Counted from the first letter of the stretch, positions 9,176 through 19,442 are shown. The stretch is DNA of 64,000 bases from Hahella sp. HN01 (GCF_018986435.1 NZ_JAHMIN010000001.1:279141-343140); one strand, 5' to 3'. Notes: a model not told the origin generated them from the sequence alone. Program-made: numbers and translations.

Positions 9176-10543
9176 ATGTCTATGCCTCAAGCGACCGAAA
9201 AAAGCACTGCCAAGGTCCGTATGCGCTCCATTGCGGAAGCGCTGGAAAGCGGTTCTTTGCAGCAGGTCGCGCGCATCCTGAACGGCGGCCTCTCCCCCAG
9301 CGACATCGCCCACTTGCTGGAATCGTCTCCGCCCAATGAACGGAAGTTACTCTGGCAGTTAGTCGATGACGAACTGGATGGCGAAGTCCTTCAGTACCTG
9401 AGCGATGAAATCCGTTCCGACTTCCTGAGTGAGATGAATGCTCAGGATGTTATCGAGATCGCCGAAGACTTCGAAGTCGACGACCTCGCCGACTTGTTAC
9501 AGCAGTTGCCGGAAGCCGTCATCCAGGAAGTCCTGGAGACCATGGACGCTCAGGATCGACAACGCCTGGAAGAAGTCCTGGCCTACCCAGAGGACTCCGC
9601 CGGCGGCCTGATGAACACGGACATGATCACCGTGCGTCCGGACATTACTGTTGATGTTGTACTTCGCTATCTGCGCAGCCACAAAAGCCTGCCTAACATG
9701 ACCGACAGCTTGCTGGTTGTGAACCGAAAAGATGATTTTATCGGCGTACTCCCCGTCACCACTCTGCTGGTGTCCAGCCTCAGCTCCACCGTACGCGAAA
9801 TCATGCGCACGGACGTGGAGCCAATTCCTGCGACAGTTCCCGATAAAGAAGTCGCCACGCTGTTCGAACGCCACGACTTGGTGTCAGCCCCTGTTGTCAA
9901 TGACAAAGGCAAACTCGTAGGCCGTATCACTATCGATGACGTGGTTGACGTTATCCGCGAAAACGCCGACCACGAAATCTTGAGCATGGCGGGTCTGGAC
10001 GAAGAAGAAGATATGTTCGCCCCCATCATGAAGACGGCTAAAAGTCGCGCTGTCTGGCTGGGGATAAACCTGATCACCGCGTTTCTCGCCTCTGCGGTCA
10101 TTGGTATTTTTGAAGCGACCATTGCAAAAGTAGTCGCCCTGGCCGTGTTGATGCCCATTGTCGCAAGCATGGGCGGCATTGCAGGCAGTCAGGCGCTCAC
10201 ACTGGTAATTAGAGGGATGGCTACAGGTAAGGTCAGCTCAAGCAATATTCGCTGGCTGATGAACCGTGAGTTTCTGGTGGGAGCCTTCAACGGCTTACTC
10301 TGGGCTTTCGTGGTGGCGACCGCCGCCATGGTCTGGTTCAACGACGTCACCATTGGCATTCTGATCGCCTCAGCGATGCTAATCAATCTGACCGTAGCCG
10401 CCATCGCCGGCACCGCTTTACCTCTGATACTAAAAACCCTGAAAATAGACCCCGCTCTGGCCGGAGGCGTTATCCTGACAACTGTTACGGACGTGGTTGG
10501 GTTCATGTCATTTCTGGGACTCGCCACAATCGCCTACGCCTGA
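9176..10543 (+). CDS. mgtE: MgtE, magnesium channel/transporter
   Basis: Mg2+-gated magnesium channel of the inner membrane. The 455 residues show the three expected parts: an N-terminal superhelical domain (about 20-140, with repeated EVLQYLSDEIR/LADLLQQLP helices), two CBS domains (about 140-265) and a C-terminal membrane domain of five helices starting near residue 285, with the pore motif PIVASMGGIAGSQALTL. A second in-frame ATG at 9182 is possible. The 231-base gap upstream shows no M-box-like structure that I could see. ptsO-mgtE adjacency is common in pseudomonads. Confidence 0.95.
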   Translation: MSMPQATEKSTAKVRMRSIAEALESGSLQQVARILNGGLSPSDIAHLLESSPPNERKLLWQLVDDELDGEVLQYLSDEIRSDFLSEMNAQDVIEIAEDFEVDDLADLLQQLPEAVIQEVLETMDAQDRQRLEEVLAYPEDSAGGLMNTDMITVRPDITVDVVLRYLRSHKSLPNMTDSLLVVNRKDDFIGVLPVTTLLVSSLSSTVREIMRTDVEPIPATVPDKEVATLFERHDLVSAPVVNDKGKLVGRITIDDVVDVIRENADHEILSMAGLDEEEDMFAPIMKTAKSRAVWLGINLITAFLASAVIGIFEATIAKVVALAVLMPIVASMGGIAGSQALTLVIRGMATGKVSSSNIRWLMNREFLVGAFNGLLWAFVVATAAMVWFNDVTIGILIASAMLINLTVAAIAGTALPLILKTLKIDPALAGGVILTTVTDVVGFMSFLGLATIAYA

Positions 10544-10632
10544 CTAGGCGCAAGGCGAATGCCTGTCTATTCTTATCTTATTTGAGCGCTGTGTTACCAT
10601 TTTAGTTTCCGAGAGTTGATTCGAGCATTTCA

Positions 10633-11169
10633 ATGAACCATTCACATCACGACGACGATTTCGAAGACGATTATTACGACGAAGAGGATCTGCCTCCCAG
10701 TAAATCCAGCCGCAAACGGGCGATGGAAGCGCTGCAGCAGCTAGGGAAGAGACTGACGGAACTTAAAGCAGACCAACTCAGCCAGCTTTCACTGACTGAC
10801 CGCCTGCTGGATGCGATCCACACCTATAACAAAATCGGCAGCCATGAAGCCAAACGCCGTCAGCTGCAATTTATCGGCAAGTTGATGCGGGATGTGGACG
10901 AGGAGGAGCTTCGCTCATTTCTCGACAAGTTCGACCAGGGCTCCGTACAACAGGCTGCGGAGCATCATCGCCTGGAGCGCTGGCGGGAGTCCCTGATTTC
11001 AGAAGGGGATCAAGCGGTGACTGAATTTATGAATCAGTATCCGAATACCGAAGCGCAACACCTGCGTCAGCTGATCCGCGCAGCGCAAAAAGACATTACG
11101 GAAAACAAGAATCGCGGCGCCGCCAAAAAGCTGTATCGCTACTTGAAAGAAGTGGTCGACGACGCCTGA
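10633..11169 (+). CDS. darP: DarP (YjgA), ribosome biogenesis factor
   Basis: Late 50S-assembly factor that binds near the peptidyl transferase centre. The 178-residue protein has the typical acidic N-terminus (HHDDDFEDDYYDEEDLPPSKS), then SRKRAMEALQQLGKRLTEL and the QFIGKLMRDVDEEELRSFLDKF block, all helical and charged. It is convergent with the amidase gene on the other strand, ten bases away, with no obvious terminator between. In E. coli it neighbours pmbA/tldE; no tldD/pmbA gene lies in the window. Confidence 0.92.
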   Translation: MNHSHHDDDFEDDYYDEEDLPPSKSSRKRAMEALQQLGKRLTELKADQLSQLSLTDRLLDAIHTYNKIGSHEAKRRQLQFIGKLMRDVDEEELRSFLDKFDQGSVQQAAEHHRLERWRESLISEGDQAVTEFMNQYPNTEAQHLRQLIRAAQKDITENKNRGAAKKLYRYLKEVVDDA

Positions 11170-11179
11170 TTGCAGAGCG

Positions 11180-12016
11180 CTACTTGAGTCTGCGATGAGT
11201 GAGTACGGGCATTCTGGCCCGTACCTCCTGCAGCTCGGCTTTATTCAGTGTGGAGAGAATAACGCCTTCTCCTTCTTCCAGCCCCGCCATAACTTTGCCC
11301 CAGGGATCGATAACCATGGAATGCCCGTAGGTGCGTCGGGACTCCGAATGAATTCCCCCCTGATTCGCGGCGGCGATAAACACCTGATTTTCTATCGCCC
11401 GGGCCCTCAATAGGGTCTCCCAGTGCGCTTCCCCCGTCACATAGGTAAATGCGGAAGGAACCGTCACCAACTCCGCCCCCTGTTCCGCCATCGCCCGGTA
11501 TAGTTCGGGAAAGCGCAAATCATAGCAAATCGACAGGCCAACCCTGATCCACGGCGTATCAATCACCACCACCTTTTCACCAGGCTCAAATATGGCGGAC
11601 TCACGATACGCGCCATAAGCGTCTTTCACATCCACATCAAACAGGTGGATCTTATCGTAACGGGCTACCGTGGCCCCGCTATCGTCGAACACCCAGCAGG
11701 CGGAGCGCACGCGCCCATCAATGGGAGCGCCGTCAGGGCGTTGCGCGCAAGGCAATGAGCCAGCAATAATCCAAACCCCGAAACGCTTCGCCAGTCCAGC
11801 GATAAATCCTCGTATAGGGCCCTCTGACTCCGCCTCCGCAGCGCCGATATCCAACGAACGCTTGCTTTCGAACAATGCAAAGTTCTCCGGCAGCAACACC
11901 AGCTGCGCGCCGCCGCCTGCCGCTTCCGCCACCCAGTGTTCCACTCGGGCCAGGTTCTGCTCTATATCACTGGTGCTGACCAACTGCACTATCGCCAGTG
12001 TGAACTCGCTCATCAA
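11180..12016 (-). CDS. Carbon-nitrogen hydrolase (nitrilase family, Nit1/Nit2-like amidase)
   Basis: Cytosolic amidase of the nitrilase superfamily. The catalytic triad is visible: Glu44 (LLPENFALF), Lys122 (YDKIHLFDVD) and Cys164 (GLSICYDLRFPELYR). The closest characterised relatives hydrolyse deaminated glutathione or omega-amides such as alpha-ketoglutaramate; the substrate here is an inference from the family. At 278 residues it is full length. Its start overlaps the yhdP stop by four bases (12013-12016), so it is the last gene of the mreB-mreC-mreD-maf-rng-yhdP line, an arrangement also seen in pseudomonads. Two in-frame ATGs open the gene (MMSEF). Confidence 0.88.
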   Translation of the reverse strand: MMSEFTLAIVQLVSTSDIEQNLARVEHWVAEAAGGGAQLVLLPENFALFESKRSLDIGAAEAESEGPIRGFIAGLAKRFGVWIIAGSLPCAQRPDGAPIDGRVRSACWVFDDSGATVARYDKIHLFDVDVKDAYGAYRESAIFEPGEKVVVIDTPWIRVGLSICYDLRFPELYRAMAEQGAELVTVPSAFTYVTGEAHWETLLRARAIENQVFIAAANQGGIHSESRRTYGHSMVIDPWGKVMAGLEEGEGVILSTLNKAELQEVRARMPVLTHRRLK

Positions 12017-15000
12017 TCCGCTCTCCTTCTCTGCGAAGCCGAACCGCCGCTGGTGTTATCAAAAATCTGCTGCAGGCTGACTTCAGGGTTTTCCAATGTT
12101 CCTTTGATTTTATATGTGGCGCTGGTCATCCGGCTGAGCGGATCGCCCAGTAGCTTGTCGATCAGAAACAATGCGCCTCCCACCTGGGGAGCCCCCACCA
12201 AAACCGCCGCCAGCGGCAGGTTTTTCGTTACTGGCAGCACGACCACCATTTGCATATCCAGAGTGTCATCAACCAGGCTGGTCTTGCCGGTAATCTTAAA
12301 TCCACTGGAAAGAGTCTGGATCGCGAGCGGGCTCTCAAAGTTCATCACCCCCTCTTCAATGCGCGCCTCCCCTTCAATCTGGTCATAGGCCAAGCCTTTA
12401 CGATACAAATCGGAAAAGTCCAAACGCAAACGCCGGGTAATTGAGTCCGTGTTCAAGATGCCGAACACCCGGAAAATATTGGCCGAGTTGGACGCTTCAC
12501 GAAATACGCCATTACTCATTTTGAAACTGATTTGCCCCGTCACGTCCTTCCACTGAAATTCAGTAGGGCCGCCTTGCCAGACTATGCCTGTATTGAAGCT
12601 GTAATCTTCAGCGGTCAATGGGGCTTCTTCCGCCAGATTTTCATAAAAGCGATCGAAGTTAGCGCCTTTCAGGTCCCCAGTGAGAATCGAAGTCTGGTGA
12701 CCGGTCTGCGGGTCCATCAGCCAACTTAGTCTTGCCGTCACTGTTGCACCGGCGAGACGCCCAAACATATTGCTGAAAACCACGCCATCTTCCCGAGGCT
12801 GCGTTACCCAGGCCCAGCTTCCAAGCTGTCTACCCCCCAAGCGCAGGTCTTCGATATCCACCTGCGCCAGAGGCACATCCGCAGGCGTCATACGCTTTTC
12901 CACCGCCGTGGCGGCGCTATCAGAGATATACAAACGCCGAAACTTCGCAAAGGGCGGCTTGCTGGCGTCATCATGGATAGACAACGTCCCCGTCAGCCTC
13001 TCACCGTCATCCAGCGAAACATCAAGCCCACCAGAACGACGCTGCAGCCGCACATCCACCTGACTGAACCACTCGCCAGCGACCTCCAGCTTCCCAACCT
13101 GCATCGACACGCGATTCAGCCAATCCGGCGCACTTGCTGGCGTATCTCCCATATCAGCGCCGAAGAACTCTTGCAGATAAGTGCGCCACTCTGACACCGA
13201 TAACCGCGATAGTTGTCCCGACACATTGACGCCACGCGCCGGCAGCTCCAGCCCTTCGGGAGCGCCATCCCCCGTGACGAACGCCAGCGCGCCCCGGCTG
13301 ACCGTTTCTTCACTGACTTCAAAACGCGCTTTCAGCAGATCTTTCACTGAGACAGACCAGTTTTCACGACTCCCCTCCGTTTCCCAGTCGCGCACGACTG
13401 ACAGGGGAAAGCTATCCTGTATCGTCTTGCCGAAAGGGGCCGGAGCCCGTATGTCAGCGCCCAGCAGCTCGCTGTCCAGACGCAACCTGAAGCGGCTTTT
13501 ATCAGTGTGATCGAGATCCAAAGCAAGGCGATAGGGTAGCTGGCCAGACAGCGGAACCTTCCGCTCGATCTTGAGCCAATCCAGCAGCGTAGATGTCTCA
13601 ATTTTACTCGCCAGCTTTAACGCCAGCGTCTTGCGTTGTTCCGACCAGTTTGATGTCGTCACGTCCAGATTCGCAGGCTGTCCGAATATCGCCCCTTGCA
13701 TGCCTGTCGCCCGAATGCCATCAACGGTGCTGAATGAAAGGTTGCCCCGTAAATCCGTCAACGCCAGGTCATTGCGCTCAGACTGCAAATTCAATCCAGC
13801 CGTTTTCAACTTGAGATCGATACGAGGGGCGCCCACCCCGACTGTGTCTAACGTCAAGTCCAGCACGCCAGAACTGGCGCCGCTGACAGACCAATCTTCC
13901 ACAACCGGCGCAGTCACATTAGCGATGGGTGACTTCTTCAACCAATAATCCCAGTCGCTTTTCTGAGGCCGAATATTCGCGCTGATATGGAGCAGCGAGT
14001 CAGGCCCTTCTCCGCCGTCGCGCTTCACCTTCACCGAGCGAACCCGTGTGCCGGCGATTGTCCCCTCGCCGACAATTGCGCTCAACTCGCCTCCGATAAT
14101 CGCAAGACGCGCATCAAAGTTTTCCAGCTCAGGCCAGCCGTCTGCGTAATGCAAACGCCCGTCTTTCAAATTGAAAAACATCTGCGAGCGATGATTGGTA
14201 GCGGTCGCCAAAGGGCCCACCACACCAGAATAGAAATAGCCGCCGGTCGTCACCTGACCGCCTTTTACCGCCTGCCGCAACCAGCGATTAAGCTCCTGCG
14301 GAATGATATGTCCCGGCACCAGCAGAGAAGCTACCCGCGCGTCTGCATTTTCAACGCCGATCGCCAGCTCCAGGTTAAGCTCACGGGTTTTGTCATGAGG
14401 CAACAGTATGCTAAAAGCGCCGCTTAGTTCCGCTCGCAGCCCATTAATCTCTTTCAGCCGCAGACCGTTTCCGAAAACATAGACATAATCATCGTTCCCT
14501 CGCCATTCAACACGCCCCTCGCCAGTGGTCAATGTCCACCCTGCGTGATACAGCTCTGGAAAGCTCAGCTGCATCTCTGCTCCCTTGAAGATGACCTTGC
14601 CGCCATGATTACGCACCTGCAGAAAGCCATCGATACCCGCGCCGCCAGGCGCCCCTCCATGAGCCGCAACCCTGACCTGATCGAGTTGCGCGAGCACCTC
14701 AAACTGCCCGTTCGCATCAAGGTTAAAGCCTATGTTGCGCAGCGCGCCCTCCGGCTGGTAACTGGCAAGACGCCTCGACGCATTTTCTGGTAAAACGCCA
14801 GCGGCGACGCTCAAACGCCCCAAAAGGCCCAGATTCAAATTATCCATGGCCATCCGGACCGCGCCTTCCGTATCAATATCCAGCAAAGCGCGCGCATCGC
14901 GCCAATTGTCACCCGCCCAATCCAGCCCAAGATCATAGGCGGTGACCTTCCAGCCGCCTTGTTCAGTCAGCGCGGCGTTGAATCGCGCCCTGATATTCTG

Positions 15001-15888
15001 CAGAGGCGCCAGGGTGGTTTGCTCATCCGCCCAAGCTAATCGGGGGATATCCAGATCCCCAGTCATATCGATGAGGCGATTGTCTTCCAGCGTCAGCCAA
15101 AGAGCCCCTGACGCTTCGATATCCGTAGCCTGTACGCCATGTTCGGAAATCAGATTTAACAGGGGATCCAACGCCTCCCCCCTACGCCAGCTCAGGTAAG
15201 CTTCGCCATTCAGCTTCCCCGAGTTAAGCAAGTCATGCGCATAACCGGAAAACAGCCCCAGATCCGCATGATCCTGCGCCCGTAAAATTCGGCCCGAGGC
15301 AGCCACGTCATTTTCCTCGACTTGAATTGTCAGCACCGGAATCAACCAACCCGCCACCTGGCTGTCGCGGTAACGCCAGTGCAAACGGATTTCTCGAAAC
15401 TCCAGCACCGGCGAAGCCATATAATCCGCCAGTCGCCGCCAATCCAGGGCCCCGCCACTATTTGCTTTCTGATCTAGCCCCGGGAGTCTCCAGCCGCCGC
15501 TCAGACTTTGCTCCAGGTTAACGGAGACATCCCCGATTTCCACTCGACTCAAAGCCAGCTTCATCGAGAACAGTGATTTGACCATATCAGGCTGCACAAC
15601 GAGGGAATCCAGCGTCATTGCGCTGTCGACTTTATTGAGGTCGGTTAGGGTCACGTTTTTGAGGGTAATAACGGGGTCGAAGCCGTCCCAGCTTCCTTCC
15701 AGCGCCTCCATTCTGACTGTTGCGCCCAGGGAAGCGGACAGGCGCAATTCAAGATCGTCCTTGAACACTGACACGGCGTCGAAGAAGTTACGCCCGATAG
15801 AAAGGTAGGTGGCGACCAGGACCAGCAATGCGATAGCCACATACCATATCCATTGCGTGATCTTGATTAACACGGACTTTATGGTCAT
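12013..15888 (-). CDS. yhdP: YhdP, giant AsmA-like envelope lipid-transport protein
   Basis: Inner-membrane-anchored periplasmic protein of the AsmA-like group. YhdP, TamB and YdbH together carry phospholipids to the outer membrane in E. coli. The 1291 residues have one N-terminal membrane helix (about 10-30, WIWYVAIALLVLVATYLS) followed by a very long beta-rich region, and a C-terminal AsmA-type segment (EEGVMNFESPLAIQTLSSGF). Length and layout match the family. It lies between rng and the nitrilase gene. Several long open frames on the opposite strand are shadows of its codon bias. Confidence 0.93.
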   Translation of the reverse strand: MTIKSVLIKITQWIWYVAIALLVLVATYLSIGRNFFDAVSVFKDDLELRLSASLGATVRMEALEGSWDGFDPVITLKNVTLTDLNKVDSAMTLDSLVVQPDMVKSLFSMKLALSRVEIGDVSVNLEQSLSGGWRLPGLDQKANSGGALDWRRLADYMASPVLEFREIRLHWRYRDSQVAGWLIPVLTIQVEENDVAASGRILRAQDHADLGLFSGYAHDLLNSGKLNGEAYLSWRRGEALDPLLNLISEHGVQATDIEASGALWLTLEDNRLIDMTGDLDIPRLAWADEQTTLAPLQNIRARFNAALTEQGGWKVTAYDLGLDWAGDNWRDARALLDIDTEGAVRMAMDNLNLGLLGRLSVAAGVLPENASRRLASYQPEGALRNIGFNLDANGQFEVLAQLDQVRVAAHGGAPGGAGIDGFLQVRNHGGKVIFKGAEMQLSFPELYHAGWTLTTGEGRVEWRGNDDYVYVFGNGLRLKEINGLRAELSGAFSILLPHDKTRELNLELAIGVENADARVASLLVPGHIIPQELNRWLRQAVKGGQVTTGGYFYSGVVGPLATATNHRSQMFFNLKDGRLHYADGWPELENFDARLAIIGGELSAIVGEGTIAGTRVRSVKVKRDGGEGPDSLLHISANIRPQKSDWDYWLKKSPIANVTAPVVEDWSVSGASSGVLDLTLDTVGVGAPRIDLKLKTAGLNLQSERNDLALTDLRGNLSFSTVDGIRATGMQGAIFGQPANLDVTTSNWSEQRKTLALKLASKIETSTLLDWLKIERKVPLSGQLPYRLALDLDHTDKSRFRLRLDSELLGADIRAPAPFGKTIQDSFPLSVVRDWETEGSRENWSVSVKDLLKARFEVSEETVSRGALAFVTGDGAPEGLELPARGVNVSGQLSRLSVSEWRTYLQEFFGADMGDTPASAPDWLNRVSMQVGKLEVAGEWFSQVDVRLQRRSGGLDVSLDDGERLTGTLSIHDDASKPPFAKFRRLYISDSAATAVEKRMTPADVPLAQVDIEDLRLGGRQLGSWAWVTQPREDGVVFSNMFGRLAGATVTARLSWLMDPQTGHQTSILTGDLKGANFDRFYENLAEEAPLTAEDYSFNTGIVWQGGPTEFQWKDVTGQISFKMSNGVFREASNSANIFRVFGILNTDSITRRLRLDFSDLYRKGLAYDQIEGEARIEEGVMNFESPLAIQTLSSGFKITGKTSLVDDTLDMQMVVVLPVTKNLPLAAVLVGAPQVGGALFLIDKLLGDPLSRMTSATYKIKGTLENPEVSLQQIFDNTSGGSASQRRRAD

Positions 15889-16000
15889 GACTGAATCGGG
15901 CCGCCGGCGGTATACGTCTATGCTTAATGAGTCGGCGCCAGCGACAAAAACTCAGATTCGCCGCCGGCCGGTAATATCTACGGAAAGTGTGCGCTGCAAT

Positions 16001-17485
16001 CTATTGCAGAACAACATCAAACTGCTCCTGGGTATACATCACCTCCACCTGAAAACGGATACGCTTGCCGATGAAAGTTTCCAGATCGGCGACGCTGTCG
16101 GACTGTTCATCCAGCAACAGATCCACCACAGCTTGCGCCGCCAACACCAGATAACCCTGCGCGTCATAGGTGCGGTTAATGCGCAAAATCTCACGAAAGA
16201 TTTCGTAGCATACGGTTTGCGCCGTTTTGACCGTACCGCGGCCGTCACAGGCGGGACAGGGCTCACACAGCATCTGCCCCAGACTTTCGGTGGTGCGCTT
16301 GCGAGTCATTTCCACCAACCCCAGCTCGCTCACGCAGCTGATTTTGGTTTTGGCGTGGTCACGCTCCAGCATTTTTTCCAACATACGCAACACCTGACGC
16401 TTATGCTCCTCGTCCTCCATATCAATGAAGTCGATAATGATAATACCGCCCAGGTTTCGTAACCGCAGCTGTCGCGCAATGGCGCGCGCCGCCTCCAAGT
16501 TGGTTTTAAAGATGGTTTCTTCGAGGTTGCGATGACCAACAAAGGCCCCCGTATTGACGTCGATGGTCGTCATCGCTTCGGTCTGGTCGATAATCAGGTA
16601 GCCGCCAGACTTCAATTGCACCTTGCGACTCAGCGCTTTCTGCAGTTCATCTTCAACGCTGTACAAATCAAAAATCGGCCGCTCGCCGGGATAGTACTCC
16701 AGCTTATTGCGAATCTCAGAGACGAATTCATCAACAAACTTCAGCGCCTTATGGAAGCTTTCCCTGGAATCGATGCGTATTTTTTCAGTATAGGGGCGAA
16801 CAAGATCGCGCAGAGTACGGATGTAGAGGGGCAGATCTTCATATATTGGCCCGGGAGCTGGCGAAGTTTTGATCTTCTCCCGTAAAGACAACCAAAGCTT
16901 TTGCAGGAACAGGATATCGGATTTCAACTCTTCCGAACCAACGCCCTCAGCGGCCGTGCGGATGATAAAACCAGCGCCATCAGCGGAACTAGCGTCTTCT
17001 GTGGTCACGCAAAGTTGAATGAGCTCCTTGAGGCGGTCACGCTCAGCGTCGTCTTCTATGCGTTGGGATATTCCGATGTGGTTGTTATCGGGCATATAAA
17101 CCAGATAACGAGATGGTATTGATAACTGGGTGGTAAGACGCGCGCCCTTGGCTCCGATTGGATCTTTGGTGACTTGCACGACCAGAGACTGACCTTCCCG
17201 CAGCAAAGAGCTGATATCGGGATGCTTATTGCCGCCGTTGCGATCTTCTCCGGGGTTCACAGTGGTGACGTCCGAAGCATGAATGAAAGCCGCGCGCTCC
17301 AATCCGATATCAATAAACGCCGCTTCCATGCCAGGCAATACTCGGATGACTTTGCCTTTATAGATATTGCCGACAATGCCACGCCGCTGACTTCTTTCGA
17401 TATAAACTTCCTGCAGCATGCCGTTCTCGACGACAGCGACGCGAGTTTCCACCGGAGTCACGTTGATTAAGATTTCTTCACTCAT
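16001..17485 (-). CDS. rng: RNase G
   Basis: Endoribonuclease of the RNase E/G family that matures the 5' end of 16S rRNA and decays some mRNAs. The 494-residue protein has an N-terminal S1 domain (about 35-130, with RGIVGNIYKGKVIRVLPGMEAAF), the DNase-I-like catalytic part with TTIDVNTGAF and IIIDFIDM carrying the metal-binding aspartates, and the zinc-link CPACDGRG. It ends shortly after the catalytic region, so it is RNase G and not RNase E. maf is four bases upstream; yhdP follows after 112 bases. Confidence 0.95.
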   Translation of the reverse strand: MSEEILINVTPVETRVAVVENGMLQEVYIERSQRRGIVGNIYKGKVIRVLPGMEAAFIDIGLERAAFIHASDVTTVNPGEDRNGGNKHPDISSLLREGQSLVVQVTKDPIGAKGARLTTQLSIPSRYLVYMPDNNHIGISQRIEDDAERDRLKELIQLCVTTEDASSADGAGFIIRTAAEGVGSEELKSDILFLQKLWLSLREKIKTSPAPGPIYEDLPLYIRTLRDLVRPYTEKIRIDSRESFHKALKFVDEFVSEIRNKLEYYPGERPIFDLYSVEDELQKALSRKVQLKSGGYLIIDQTEAMTTIDVNTGAFVGHRNLEETIFKTNLEAARAIARQLRLRNLGGIIIIDFIDMEDEEHKRQVLRMLEKMLERDHAKTKISCVSELGLVEMTRKRTTESLGQMLCEPCPACDGRGTVKTAQTVCYEIFREILRINRTYDAQGYLVLAAQAVVDLLLDEQSDSVADLETFIGKRIRFQVEVMYTQEQFDVVLQ

Positions 17486-17489
17486 GCAG

Positions 17490-18095
17490 TTAGTCCGACC
17501 AGATCTTGATTCCGAATTCCTTTAACAGCACGACGGTCTCGCAAAGAGGCAACCCAACAATGGATGAATAGCTGCCTTCCACGCGCTCCACGAAACTCCC
17601 GGCCACCCCCTGAATGCCGTATGCGCCCGCTTTGTCGGCTGGCTCACCGGAATCCCAATAGCGCTGAATTTCCTGCTCGGACAACTCTCGAAATCGCACC
17701 CGACTCAAAGTCGTCGTCACCTTGCAACCTTCCTCCGCGACCAAGGCCACGGAGGTCAGCACCTCATGCCATGTCCCTGACAGCCTGCGCAGCATGGCCT
17801 GTGCGTCTTCAAAATCAACCGGTTTGCCGAGAATATCTCCTCCCGCCACAACCGTGGTGTCAGCGCCCAACACCACTATATCCTGTTGATCTTTACGCGC
17901 TTCAAATACTGTTTTCGCCTTCTCTCTGGCGAGGCGCTCCACATAATCCGCCGCTGCTTCAGAAGGCAGAACGCTTTCATCAATATCCGCACTGGCGATA
18001 GAAAACTCACACCCCAGCCCGGCGATCATTTCACGCCGACGCGGAGATCCCGACGCCAGCACAAGGCGCCGCCCACCAGGGTTACCGTCAAACAT
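17490..18095 (-). CDS. maf: Maf (YhdE), nucleoside triphosphate pyrophosphatase
   Basis: House-cleaning pyrophosphatase; the YhdE type prefers dTTP and UTP. The 201 residues start with the family motif LVLASGSPRRREMI and contain the acidic VLGADTTVVAGGDILGKP motif and ESYSSIVGLPL-type end (here GSYSSIVGLPL). It overlaps mreD by eight bases and is four bases from rng, consistent with one mre-maf-rng transcript. Confidence 0.93.
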   Translation of the reverse strand: MFDGNPGGRRLVLASGSPRRREMIAGLGCEFSIASADIDESVLPSEAAADYVERLAREKAKTVFEARKDQQDIVVLGADTTVVAGGDILGKPVDFEDAQAMLRRLSGTWHEVLTSVALVAEEGCKVTTTLSRVRFRELSEQEIQRYWDSGEPADKAGAYGIQGVAGSFVERVEGSYSSIVGLPLCETVVLLKEFGIKIWSD

Positions 18096-18561
18096 TTTCC
18101 AGTTTTTCCATTAGTAGCGAAAACAGCGGCCACAGCAGCGCAGAACTCAGAGCGCCCAATAAATACGCCATATCCGTCGCAGGCTGGGCGAGCATGCCAT
18201 TAATCCAGCGAAACAGCATCAGCACAATGCCGACGATGATGAACACAACAAAAGACTGTTGAATCAAAGGGAACATTTGCAGTCGTTGCAACATCTTCAG
18301 CACCAGATAAGCCTGTAGCGCCAACGCCAGGGCATGCACTCCCAGTGTGCTTCCCATCAAGACATCCCACAACAGCCCCACACACCATCCGACCAGAATG
18401 CCGCAGGCGCCGGGATGCTTCAACGTCCAGTAAAACATCACCATACATATGGACTCGGGCCTAAAATAAGCAGCGTAACCACCCAGGGGAATCAGACTGA
18501 CGCAAAACGCCAGGAACAGGGTGAATACGAACAAGACTGGGCGAAACTCATCTCTGGGCAT
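18088..18561 (-). CDS. mreD: MreD, rod-shape-determining membrane protein
   Basis: Integral membrane subunit of the elongasome with MreB and MreC. The 157 residues are mostly hydrophobic with about five membrane segments (for example LFVFTLFLAFCVSLIPLGGY). Polar signature features are few, so the call leans on topology, length and position immediately after mreC (five bases) and before maf (8-base overlap). Confidence 0.9.
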   Translation of the reverse strand: MPRDEFRPVLFVFTLFLAFCVSLIPLGGYAAYFRPESICMVMFYWTLKHPGACGILVGWCVGLLWDVLMGSTLGVHALALALQAYLVLKMLQRLQMFPLIQQSFVVFIIVGIVLMLFRWINGMLAQPATDMAYLLGALSSALLWPLFSLLMEKLENV

Positions 18562-18566
18562 AAGGC

Positions 18567-19442
18567 CTACTGAGTTTCTTCAGGCGAAGGTTCGTCGGAA
18601 ACCCTGTCTCCCACCTCCGACGATTTCTTCTTGAATACTAACAAAACGTGTCTGCTGCGGTTTAATTCGGATAACGGATGCGCTTCGATTCGCGCAAAGG
18701 GTTCGCCCGGGTCATGCACCACCGCAGTCACTTTCGCAACGGGGTAGCCTGCCGGGAATTTTCCGCCCAAACCGGAACTCACCAACAAGTCGCCAGCAAC
18801 AATATCAGCTGTATCGGGAACGTTTATCAGTTGTAGCCGGTCCAATACGCCGGAGCCGACGAGAATGCCGCGCACGCCGTTGCGATTAACCTGAATCGGC
18901 ACGGCATGATTGCTATCGGAAATCAGAAGAACACGGGAGGTCAACGGCGACACTTGCGTCACCTGCCCCATTAACCCCTGCGAATCGAGCATGGGCTGCC
19001 CGACATAAACGCCATCGTCAGAACCTTTGTTGACGACCACCTCATGCATGTAAGGATCAGGGTTGATGCCGATGATCTCAGACACCAGCACAGAATCATC
19101 CACCACAGACGAAGCATTCAGCAATTCACGCAGACGATTAACTTCCGCAGTCAAAGACGCAAGACGCTGCGACTTTGCCTCAAGTATCAAAAGCCTGTTG
19201 CGTAGCGCGTCATTTTCCTGCTGTAAATCGCGGCGCGATTTAACCGCATCTTCAGTCCAGTCGACCACGTCGGAAGGAGCGCTGACAACCCATTGCACGG
19301 GGGCGACGAGAGTCGCCAGCGTTTCGCGTAACGAAGATAAGAGATTGAGGTGATAATCCGCAAATCCGATGGCGATGGAGAGCACAGCCACCAATATCAT
19401 TCGTGCGCCTAAAAATGGGCCTTCAACGAAGATATTTTTAAT
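18567..19442 (-). CDS. mreC: MreC, rod-shape-determining protein, probably starting at an AUU codon
   Basis: Periplasmic bitopic scaffold that links MreB/MreD with the cell-wall synthases. It has an N-terminal membrane helix, a coiled coil (about 70-110 in the long form) and the beta-barrel domain (VVVNKGSDDGVYVGQPMLDSQGLMGQV). The first ATG, at 19400, would cut into the conserved N-terminus. Reading upstream in frame gives IKNIFVEGPFLGAR before MILVAVL, closely resembling E. coli MKPIFSRGPSLQIR. No ATG, GTG or TTG lies between 19400 and the in-frame stop upstream, but the ATT at 19440-19442 has GGGGAG eight bases before it. I therefore place the start there (291 residues); the fallback is 19400 (277 residues). 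Confidence 0.85.
   Translation of the reverse strand: MKNIFVEGPFLGARMILVAVLSIAIGFADYHLNLLSSLRETLATLVAPVQWVVSAPSDVVDWTEDAVKSRRDLQQENDALRNRLLILEAKSQRLASLTAEVNRLRELLNASSVVDDSVLVSEIIGINPDPYMHEVVVNKGSDDGVYVGQPMLDSQGLMGQVTQVSPLTSRVLLISDSNHAVPIQVNRNGVRGILVGSGVLDRLQLINVPDTADIVAGDLLVSSGLGGKFPAGYPVAKVTAVVHDPGEPFARIEAHPLSELNRSRHVLLVFKKKSSEVGDRVSDEPSPEETQ

Noticed and set aside
12250..15808. Multiple plus-strand open frames across yhdP
   Set aside because: They overlap each other and the long yhdP frame, and none has a plausible start site or family feature.
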